Assembly (NCBI RefSeq): GCF_007680605.1
Contig: NZ_VEIO01000001.1
Span: forward strand, 434,001 to 498,000
DNA from: Paenibacillus xylanexedens
GTDB taxonomy: Bacteria > Bacillota > Bacilli > Paenibacillales > Paenibacillaceae
Direction: 5' to 3'
DNA: 64,000 bases
The notes under the pieces were generated by a model. That model was not told the origin of the DNA, made no database searches, and saw only the letters and a list, made by a program, of their open reading frames with translations. This document shows, one piece after another, positions 9,737-16,725 of this stretch (positions are counted from its first letter, which is position 1; each line of letters opens with the position of its first letter). The position numbers were made by a program, and so were the translations under genes.

Positions 9737-9792
9737 GTGATGCCCTGTGCTGCTGATATTGCGGTACGGGTAAGGATATGTGCTGTATCGAG

Positions 9793-9836
9793 AAAGACGG
9801 AACGCTGAATTATCGTTAGCGTTCCGTCTTTTTTTG
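9793..9836 (+). terminator. Terminator after the SDR gene
   Basis: AAAGACGGAACGCT pairs with AGCGTTCCGTCTTT across an 11-base loop, followed by a T run. Confidence 0.88.
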
Positions 9837-10084
9837 TTTCTTTTTTCTAATAAGCAGAGGGTTCCGGACAGGGGAGGAAAATTGAAGTCCTATCTATTGT
9901 AAGATGCGATTTACAAAAGTCTGTATCTGCGTTGATATATCTATGATACCTTATACAGGTCTGACTTTAAAGCAATGGAGTGAGTCAGAGGGGAAGAAGG
10001 CAGATGTATTGCTCATTTTACTCGGAAAGATATCTCATTAGATGTGATATGATAAACCGGATAACATATTCGGGAGGCACTCAT
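9837..10084. other. Region upstream of the cupin gene
   Basis: With the terminator this makes a gap of about 350 bases between genes. I see no gene, and no convincing promoter beyond A/T-rich stretches around 9930-9960. GGGAGG just before 10085 is the cupin ribosome binding site. Confidence 0.35.
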
Positions 10085-10426
10085 ATGAAAATTAGCAAAC
10101 AAGAGGCATCACATTATATATGGGGAGCTCAGTGTGATGGTTGGCATCTGGTTCAGGGAGAGACACTTAGTGTGATTCATGAGCGAATGCCCGCAGGCAC
10201 GACAGAAACAAGGCATGTACATGTGAAGAGTCGCCAATTCTTTTTTGTTCTTAGCGGTGAGGCTTGTATGGAGCTGAATGGAGAGACCTATGTACTGGAA
10301 ACACATGAAGGCATCGAAATCCCGCCGGGAGCACCCCATCAGATGCAAAATCGAAGTGCACAAGATGTGGAATTTCTAGTCATATCACATCCAACGACAC
10401 GCGGTGACCGCACCGAAATAAATTGA
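10085..10426 (+). CDS. Small cupin-domain protein
   Basis: A 113-residue single-domain cupin. Cupin motif 1 is visible as HVHVKSRQFFFVLSGEA (metal-ligand His residues and the Glu replaced by Gln-Phe) and motif 2 as IPPGAPHQMQN (His near residue 88). Such small cupins bind metals or small molecules; no enzymatic activity can be inferred. The ATG at 10085 follows GGGAGG by eight to nine bases; the upstream in-frame extension has no ribosome binding site. Appears monocistronic. Confidence 0.75.
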   Translation: MKISKQEASHYIWGAQCDGWHLVQGETLSVIHERMPAGTTETRHVHVKSRQFFFVLSGEACMELNGETYVLETHEGIEIPPGAPHQMQNRSAQDVEFLVISHPTTRGDRTEIN

Positions 10427-10500
10427 TAAATAAAGGTTTGTTTTCATCATTTGAATTTAATATTCACTTATTTACATATGAACGGAGAGGACAGAAAAAA

Positions 10501-10632
10501 CCTGAAAAAGCGGAGCTAAAAGCTTTCTGAAAGAAAGCTGCATCGGAAGCATAAGCTTCGCCTTTATCACCGGATTTTCCCCTTTGGAAAAGGGAATCCA
10601 AAAAATCTGGGGATAACCGCTACTCTCCAGGT
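10501..10632 (+). other. Compact structured element upstream of phoR
   Basis: Three hairpins lie in series: AGCTTTCT/AGAAAGCT (10521-10539), GAAGC/GCTTC (10546-10559), and GGATT..CCCTTT/AAAGGG..AATCC (10572-10599). They are enclosed by an outer stem pairing CCTG and AGCGG (10501-10513) with CCGCT and CAGG (10617-10632). The element ends about 70 bases before the phoR start. It could be an RNA leader, but a REP/BOX-like interspersed element of the genus is at least as likely. Confidence 0.5.
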
Positions 10633-10703
10633 TATTCTGTCATCGGAGTGGCTATGTAAATGTTTTGTTCAACGGATTAAAATATAACAGAAGGAAGAGA
10701 TTA

Positions 10704-12533
10704 ATGAGACCGTTTCGCGTTCGCCTCGCTCTAATCATGATGGTGCTCATTGGCGTATCCGTCATTGTCGCAGGGTATACAATGGGCAGAGTTTTCAAGA
10801 CTACTCACATCGCCGCACTGGAACAAACAATGGTGCGTGAGATTAATTTGTTAAAAGCGACTTTCCCGTTTCACGATGCTTCGAATCCAACCTCATCCGA
10901 AACACGGAAATATTACTCGGATCGGGCGTTGGAACTGGACCGTCTGACAGACTCACGGGTAACCTTTATTAATAAAGACGGTGTCGTCATCGGCGATTCC
11001 GAGAGCGACCCTGCGACAATGGATAATCACCTGAATCGGGAAGAGATCCGGACGGCTACGGAAGGGACTTTTGGACAGTCCATCCGATATAGTGCAACGT
11101 TAGGCCAGGACATGCTGTATGTTGCGCTGCCTGTTAATTCGGATCAAAGTGACATGATTGAAATGCCAAGTGGCAAATTCGACGGTTTTATTCGTCTGTC
11201 TATGAGTTTGCAAGCGGTGGATCAAGGACTGCAACGCGGATGGATGATTATGTTTGCTGCCCTCGGCCTGCTTTTTCTCATTGTGGCATTTGTCAGTTAC
11301 CGGGTAGCTAGAGGTTTAACATCGCCCATCGAGCATATCACCAAAGTGGCACACCGGATTACGAAGCTGGAGTACGATGCAAGAGTAAAAGTAACACGCA
11401 GGGACGAGATCGGCCAATTGGGTCTGGCAATTAACGGAATGGCAGATAGTCTGCAGTCCCAACTCAAAACCATACGAGACAATGAAGCATTGCTTCAAAG
11501 TGTCTTGGCGAATATGACGGGCGGGATCGTCATGATTGATGCAACGCAGTCGATTGCACTGGTTAATCGGGAAGCAGAGCGTATGCTCGGCATTCAGGCC
11601 GTGAAGGTTACAGGTAGACCTTATACGGAACTCAAGCGGCATTATGAGCTGACACGCACGATTGAAGAGAGCGTAGCTAATCAGGAACGGATGCACGAAG
11701 AAGTAAGTGTATTTAACCCGGAAGAACGGTTGATAAGGCTGGATGGCGTGCCGATGTCGGAAGACAATGGCGGATATCGGGGAATGTTATTCCTGCTCCA
11801 GGATGTAACCGCGATTCGCAGATTGGAATCCATGCGTAGCGAGTTTGTGGCCAATGTCTCTCATGAACTCAAAACACCTGTGGCAGCAGTGAAGGGATTT
11901 GCAGAAACCTTACTAAGCGGCGGTGTACAGGATAAGGAAACGGAACGTTCTTTCCTGCAGATTATTTATGATGAAGGTGATCGACTAAACCGCTTGATTG
12001 GAGATATTCTCGAGTTATCCAAGATTGAATCGAAACGTGCACCGCTGGAATGTTCACCAGTGCATGTGCATTCCTTCTTCGAAATGGTGCTTGGAACTTT
12101 GTCCAAGGTAGCGGAGAAAAAGCAGATTCGTCTGGAAATGAATGTACCGGAGGAACTGTATATTGAAGCGGATGAGGATAAAATGAAGCAGATTTTCATT
12201 AATCTCTTATCCAACGGCATAAATTATACACCTGAGGGTGGAAGAGTGAAGCTCCAGGTGAAGATGGATCAGACGAGTGAGGAAGAGCAGGTGGTTTTCT
12301 CGGTCTCCGACACAGGAATTGGTATTCCGAAGAAGGATTTGCCGCGAATCTTTGAACGTTTCTACCGTGTAGACAAAGGTCGATCACGGAATTCGGGAGG
12401 AACGGGACTTGGACTCTCTATCGTTAAGCACCTGGTGGAGCTACATCACGGAAAGGTGTCGGTTAATAGTGAACTGGGCATGGGAAGCACCTTCCGTGTC
12501 ACCCTACCATTAATTCAGGAGGAAGAAATCTAG
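10704..12533 (+). CDS. phoR: Phosphate regulon sensor histidine kinase PhoR
   Basis: A 609-residue membrane kinase: TM1 about residues 9-30, an extracytoplasmic PhoR-type sensor region (about 31-170), TM2 about 177-200, HAMP (about 205-255), cytoplasmic PAS (about 260-370), HisKA with FVANVSHELKTP (phosphorylated His at 387), and HATPase_c with the N box (NLLSNGINYTPEGG), DTGIGIP and GTGLGLSIVKHL. Domain order is that of Gram-positive PhoR. Pho boxes before the next gene and before pstB support phosphate over another signal. Start at 10704 follows AAGGAAGAGA. Unlike Bacillus phoPR, the kinase precedes the regulator. Confidence 0.85.
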   Translation: MRPFRVRLALIMMVLIGVSVIVAGYTMGRVFKTTHIAALEQTMVREINLLKATFPFHDASNPTSSETRKYYSDRALELDRLTDSRVTFINKDGVVIGDSESDPATMDNHLNREEIRTATEGTFGQSIRYSATLGQDMLYVALPVNSDQSDMIEMPSGKFDGFIRLSMSLQAVDQGLQRGWMIMFAALGLLFLIVAFVSYRVARGLTSPIEHITKVAHRITKLEYDARVKVTRRDEIGQLGLAINGMADSLQSQLKTIRDNEALLQSVLANMTGGIVMIDATQSIALVNREAERMLGIQAVKVTGRPYTELKRHYELTRTIEESVANQERMHEEVSVFNPEERLIRLDGVPMSEDNGGYRGMLFLLQDVTAIRRLESMRSEFVANVSHELKTPVAAVKGFAETLLSGGVQDKETERSFLQIIYDEGDRLNRLIGDILELSKIESKRAPLECSPVHVHSFFEMVLGTLSKVAEKKQIRLEMNVPEELYIEADEDKMKQIFINLLSNGINYTPEGGRVKLQVKMDQTSEEEQVVFSVSDTGIGIPKKDLPRIFERFYRVDKGRSRNSGGTGLGLSIVKHLVELHHGKVSVNSELGMGSTFRVTLPLIQEEEI

Positions 12534-12590
12534 TTTACTTCAAGAAGAAATGTAGGCGTATAGAAGCAAAATGTAAAATGAGTCTTTTGC

Positions 12591-12622
12591 TTTACACAGC
12601 GTTAACAAATTAGTGCTATGAT
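12591..12622 (+). promoter_or_regulatory. Pho box and -10 element before phoP
   Basis: TTTACA (12591-12596), five bases, TTAACA (12602-12607), then TATGAT (12617-12622). Two TTAACA-like repeats with an 11-base period ending about 20 bases upstream of the start point is the arrangement of PhoP-activated sigma-A promoters in Bacillus. This suggests autoregulation of phoP. Confidence 0.65.
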
Positions 12623-12671
12623 AGAAAAAGTGTTGTGGCAACAGACAACCTATGAAGAGAGAAGGGGTATC

Positions 12672-13400
12672 ATGGCACAGCGTTTGCTGGTTATTGAAGA
12701 TGAACCGACATTATCGAGATTACTTACGTATAACCTGACACAGGAAGGTTATGACGTAACGGCAGAGGATCATGGGTCAGCAGGATATGACCGGGCCTTG
12801 TCTCAGGATTTCGATTTGATTCTACTGGATCTGATGCTGCCAGGCATGAATGGTCTGGATATTCTGAACAAACTGCGTATTCAGGGAGTAAGCACTCCTG
12901 TCATTATCCTTACCGCCAAGAACGGTGAAGCCGAGGTTGTGCAAGGGCTGAAATCGGGTGCAGATGATTACATTACGAAACCGTTTGGTGTATCCGAGCT
13001 TTTGGCACGGGTAGATGCGGTACTCAGACGTTATTCGAATGGCGACGATTTACCGCAGCCTGAGGATAAAGACGGCTCACGTATTATTCTTGGCGAACTT
13101 GAAATTTATCCGTTGAAGTATGAAGTGACTTTGGGCGGACAATCGATCAGCCTGCGTCCGAAGGAGTTCGAAGTCCTGTTATATCTCGCTAAAAAGCCTG
13201 GCGTGGTGCTCACCCGGGATGACCTGATGAATGCCGTATGGGGTTTTGATTATATCGGAGGCCAGCGGACCGTGGATGTACACGTCAGTTCATTACGTAA
13301 AAAGCTGGAGCTTGATCCTGAATCCGTTCATATCGATTCCATCCGCGGCGTAGGTTATAAATTGGTTGTCAAAAGAAAAACTCCCCATCATTCTAGTTAA
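12672..13400 (+). CDS. phoP: Phosphate response regulator PhoP (OmpR/PhoB family)
   Basis: A 242-residue two-domain regulator. The receiver domain carries IEDE, the phospho-acceptor Asp53 in LLDLMLPGMNG, TAK and the conserved Lys103 in ITKPF. After a linker (about 120-140) comes a winged-helix DNA-binding domain with LRPKEFEVLLYLAKKPG, GQRTVDVHVSSLRKKL and the terminal IDSIRGVGYKL. Partner of phoR, which ends 138 bases upstream; the intervening Pho box suggests a separate autoregulated promoter. Start at 12672 follows AAGGGG; ATG 12618 upstream overlaps the -10 element and is unlikely. Confidence 0.9.
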   Translation: MAQRLLVIEDEPTLSRLLTYNLTQEGYDVTAEDHGSAGYDRALSQDFDLILLDLMLPGMNGLDILNKLRIQGVSTPVIILTAKNGEAEVVQGLKSGADDYITKPFGVSELLARVDAVLRRYSNGDDLPQPEDKDGSRIILGELEIYPLKYEVTLGGQSISLRPKEFEVLLYLAKKPGVVLTRDDLMNAVWGFDYIGGQRTVDVHVSSLRKKLELDPESVHIDSIRGVGYKLVVKRKTPHHSS

Positions 13401-13422
13401 ATGATCGGGGAGTTTTATTTTT
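13377..13422 (+). terminator. Terminator overlapping the phoP stop codon
   Basis: AAAACTCCCCATCATT pairs with AATGAT-C-GGGGAGTTTT; the loop contains the phoP stop codon TAA. A T-rich tract follows. Confidence 0.82.
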
Positions 13423-13550
13423 ACCTCCTTTTTACACAAAGGAAGATTTTTCTTCATTTATGGGGAGTAGGATGAAGTTATCCAAGTGATACTTTGTACC
13501 TAAAAACCCACCTTAGGGCGGAGCTAACACGTAAAGGAGAATGTGTAATT

Positions 13551-14747
13551 ATGCCCATGTTGTTAGAGGTTAGACCTGAGAATCTGGATGTTAGTTTACC
13601 AAAAGAGGAAGAAATGGTGTTCGTACCTGAGTTGCAATCGGACGAATCAACAAGTGAAGTTCAGGAAGAACATGCCGTTTCTATAAACGAATATTTCCGT
13701 CAGGTGCCTGTAGCTAGAGGAGATACTACCTGCGGAGAGGCTGCGGCGATGTTAAGTGACGGACTGGAGCATCCGTGTATTGTGCTCTGTGATGAACACA
13801 TGAAACCGACAGGATTATTGATGCGTGAGAACTTGTATCGTTTACTGAACGGAAGGTTCGCAGCGGACTTATTTTATCGTAAACCGATTATGAATGTAGC
13901 TAACGCATCACCGGTTATTGTAGATATACATATGGAACCTGCAGCAATTATTGATGCCGCGCTTCGGCGGGATGAGGATCATTTTTATGACTGCCTGCTC
14001 GTAACGGAACAGGATCGCTTGCTTGGGGTACTGACGATCCGTGATGTGATGTCTCTCTCCCGTAAGCTCCAGCAGGAGGCATCCGCAGACCGTATATCTA
14101 CCGTGACGGAGAGTGGACAGGAAATCTCACGCATTCATGAGGCCGTAACCAAACTGGTTCAAGCGGCGAATCAGACCGTGCAAGAAGCAGGGCAGGTTAT
14201 CAGGTTATCCAATGAGGGAGAAGGGCGTCTGCGTCAAGTTGAGTCTTCCTACCTTCAGGTTCATGAGCATATGGAAGATCAGGGCAAACACGCAAGTCAG
14301 ATGCTCGAATCTATCAAAACGGGTGCAGGAATGGCACGTTCCATTCGAACGTTGGCGGATCAGAGCGGGCTTTTGGCACTGAATGCATCGATAGAGGCTG
14401 CGCATGCCGGAGAGTACGGCCGGGGGTTCCAGATTGTTGCCGGAGAGATCCGGGCACTTGCCAAACAGACACGGGAAGTGGCTGGAAACATGACCGTATT
14501 GCTTCAGGATATTGAAAGCTTAACCCAGAAGACCGTATCCCTCATTCAGGCGAGTGGAACTGAAATCGATGAGAGTGCGAAGTATGTGCAGGAAGGTGCG
14601 GCAGCGTTTGGGAAGTTGAATCATGCGGTAAATGCTTTGTCCTGCATCGTTGGAACCATTGCTACCGAAGGCGAGGAAGCTGGCAGGGTCGCAGCAAATA
14701 TTCAGTTGAAGCTGAAGACTATGATTACGGATCATTCCGAGCTATGA
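13551..14747 (+). CDS. Soluble chemoreceptor-like protein with CBS-pair input and MCP signalling domain
   Basis: A 398-residue protein without transmembrane segments. Residues about 45-185 resemble a pair of CBS motifs (CIVLCDEHMKPTGLLMRENLY; CLLVTEQDRLLGVLTIRDVM), which usually bind adenine nucleotides. Residues about 200-390 are a methyl-accepting chemotaxis signalling coiled coil with a recognisable tip LNASIEAAHAGEYGRGFQIV and EIRALAKQT. It would be a cytoplasmic array member or stand-alone sensor. Start at 13551 follows AAAGGAG by about 11 bases. It sits between phoP and the Pho box before pstB, but the strong terminator after phoP suggests its own transcript. Confidence 0.8.
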   Translation: MPMLLEVRPENLDVSLPKEEEMVFVPELQSDESTSEVQEEHAVSINEYFRQVPVARGDTTCGEAAAMLSDGLEHPCIVLCDEHMKPTGLLMRENLYRLLNGRFAADLFYRKPIMNVANASPVIVDIHMEPAAIIDAALRRDEDHFYDCLLVTEQDRLLGVLTIRDVMSLSRKLQQEASADRISTVTESGQEISRIHEAVTKLVQAANQTVQEAGQVIRLSNEGEGRLRQVESSYLQVHEHMEDQGKHASQMLESIKTGAGMARSIRTLADQSGLLALNASIEAAHAGEYGRGFQIVAGEIRALAKQTREVAGNMTVLLQDIESLTQKTVSLIQASGTEIDESAKYVQEGAAAFGKLNHAVNALSCIVGTIATEGEEAGRVAANIQLKLKTMITDHSEL

Positions 14748-14848
14748 ATTAATGTATAACCGAGGCATAGAGTATAACGGAATTCGTGCAAAGCAAAAAA
14801 TGAGAGACCTGGGAATTTGATATAACGGCTAGGTCTTCTTCAGGTGTT

Positions 14849-14865
14849 TTTACATTCCGTTAACA
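14849..14865 (+). promoter_or_regulatory. Pho box upstream of pstB-phoU
   Basis: TTTACA-N5-TTAACA, the same pattern and spacing as before phoP. A third and fourth degenerate repeat (TTTACA at 14882, TTACGT at 14891) follow, with TATTAA at 14902 as a possible -10. Supports PhoP control of pstB-phoU. Confidence 0.62.
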
Positions 14866-14999
14866 TGAAGGTGGTACTGTTTTTACAATGTTACGTTAGG
14901 ATATTAAAGATGACTGTGCTGATTGTTAGAGAATATGAACGCCGGTCTCAACGTAAAGGGAATCCGATGATCCCTGCAGCGAAGGAGAAGTGAGCATCC

Positions 15000-15755
15000 A
15001 TGAAAGACCTCATTCACATTGATGGGCTTAATTTATACTATGATACGCATCACGCGCTTAAAAATATATCGATGGATCTGCCGGAGAAAACCGTTACGGC
15101 GTTTATCGGGCCGTCAGGCTGCGGTAAGTCAACATTGCTCCGCACATTAAACCGGATGAATGACATGATTCCGGGTGTTCGTGTGGAAGGACAAGTTATG
15201 CTGAACGGTTCGGATATTTATAGCAATGAGATTGAAGTGGAGACGCTTCGCAAACGGGTAGGCATGGTATTCCAACAGCCGAATCCTTTTCCAAAATCCA
15301 TTTATGATAACGTAGCATATGGACCGCGTCTGCACGGCGTAACCCAAAAAGCAGAACTGGATCAACTCGTCGAGCAGAGTCTGGTGCATGCGGCGCTGTG
15401 GGATGAAGTCAAGGATGTGCTGAAAAAATCGGCGTTAAGTCTGTCTGGTGGACAGCAACAACGTCTGTGCATCGCACGTGCACTTGCAGTACAACCGGAT
15501 GTGTTGCTGATGGACGAAGCAACTTCGGCGCTGGACCCGATCTCTACGCTGAAAATCGAGGAATTGGTCAAAGAGTTGCATCATAAATATACCATCGTCA
15601 TGGTTACGCACAACATGCATCAGGCCGCGCGAGTATCTGGACGAACGGTATTTTTCCTGAATGGTGAAGTGGTGGAGGCAGCTGATACGGAGACGTTATT
15701 CTCCACACCGCAAGATTCCCGGACCGAGGACTATATATCCGGCCGGTTTGGATAA
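15000..15755 (+). CDS. pstB: Phosphate ABC transporter ATP-binding protein PstB
   Basis: A 251-residue ABC ATPase that powers high-affinity phosphate uptake with PstA/PstC. Walker [10 protein letters not shown] (residues 37-45) followed by the PstB-specific [11 protein letters not shown]-loop [12 protein letters not shown], signature [16 protein letters not shown], Walker [14 protein letters not shown] and switch His in [17 protein letters not shown] precedes the ATG. The partner genes pstS, pstC and pstA are not adjacent: a chemoreceptor gene lies upstream and phoU downstream. Confidence 0.95.
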   Translation: MKDLIHIDGLNLYYDTHHALKNISMDLPEKTVTAFIGPSGCGKSTLLRTLNRMNDMIPGVRVEGQVMLNGSDIYSNEIEVETLRKRVGMVFQQPNPFPKSIYDNVAYGPRLHGVTQKAELDQLVEQSLVHAALWDEVKDVLKKSALSLSGGQQQRLCIARALAVQPDVLLMDEATSALDPISTLKIEELVKELHHKYTIVMVTHNMHQAARVSGRTVFFLNGEVVEAADTETLFSTPQDSRTEDYISGRFG

Positions 15756-15818
15756 GGCGAGCTGAACAGGATGATCCCGGCTTACCCGGAGATGATGGAG
15801 AAGGAGGACATGAAATCT

Positions 15819-16478
15819 ATGATTCGCAGAAAAGAATTTGATCAAGAGCTGGAAGAACTGCGCACCCTGCTTAAACAAATGGGGGAACATGTAGGAAATG
15901 CCTTGGACGGTGCTATTGAGAGTTTGCAGACATTGAATGTGGAGAAAGCTCAGATCATCATTAAGAATGATGCGAATCTCAATGCCCTTGAGGACAAAAT
16001 CATGGAGCTGGGCTCCAAGCTGATTATTACACAGCAACCCGTTGCGAAGGATTTAAGACGCATTATCGTGGCCTTCAAAATCTCCAGTGACTTGGAGCGT
16101 ATGGGGGATCTGGCCCTCGACGTGGCAAAGGTAACGATCCGCATGGAAGGTCAAGAGCTGATCAAGCCGCTGGTGGATATTCCGCGTATGGCTGAAGTGG
16201 TGAAATCCATGATTGATGAGTCCATTGAGTCCTATCTGAAAGAAAACACGGATCTGGCCTATAAAATGGCACAAACGGATGATCAGGTCGATCAGTTGTA
16301 CAGCAACATGATTCGTGATCTCTATACGTTGATGACGGATCATCCAACGAATGCATCTCAGGCGATGTTGCTCTTGATGGTTGGACGTTACATTGAACGT
16401 ATTGGTGATCACGCGACCAACATTGGTGAGAGCACCGTGTATCTGGTGACAGGTCAGCGTCCGGACCTGAACCAGTAA
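15819..16478 (+). CDS. phoU: Phosphate signalling complex protein PhoU
   Basis: A 219-residue all-helical protein with two PhoU repeats, each with the family signatures: RRIIVAFKISSDLERMGDLA (about residues 73-92) and LLMVGRYIERIGDHATNIGE (about 184-203). PhoU binds metal clusters and the Pst transporter and restrains PhoR under phosphate sufficiency. The ATG at 15819 is preferred (AAGGAGG at 15801-15807; the ATG at 15810 is too close). Follows pstB by about 60 bases and is presumably co-transcribed. Confidence 0.92.
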   Translation: MIRRKEFDQELEELRTLLKQMGEHVGNALDGAIESLQTLNVEKAQIIIKNDANLNALEDKIMELGSKLIITQQPVAKDLRRIIVAFKISSDLERMGDLALDVAKVTIRMEGQELIKPLVDIPRMAEVVKSMIDESIESYLKENTDLAYKMAQTDDQVDQLYSNMIRDLYTLMTDHPTNASQAMLLLMVGRYIERIGDHATNIGESTVYLVTGQRPDLNQ

Positions 16479-16553
16479 GTTGTTCCGGGCAAGCTCTGCT
16501 GCACAAGCAATGAAACATGCACATACAAGATAAGAGTTGATGATCGAAATGGG

Positions 16554-16609
16554 GAACTTTCTTCCGGCTGGCCTGTGCACAGGCTAACTGGGAAGGAGGT
16601 TCTTTTTTT
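16554..16609 (+). terminator. Terminator after phoU
   Basis: GAAC..TTCC pairs with GGAAGGAGGTTC (with G-T pairs), with an inner GCCTG-TGCA-CAGGC hairpin, followed by seven T. Confidence 0.75.
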
Positions 16610-16725
16610 GCGGAAGAAATGTGGTAAAAAGGGGTATGAAGTTTTTTTGATGTAGGTGGCAGGTATGGTATCATGAGATTAGGTATGTAAGTACAGTCTG
16701 ACCATATGATACGCGAGGTGCTGGA

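Noticed and set aside
14805-14836. AGACCT/AGGTCT hairpin after the chemoreceptor gene
   Set aside because: The stem is only six bases with a 20-base loop and a poor T tract; too weak to call a terminator.
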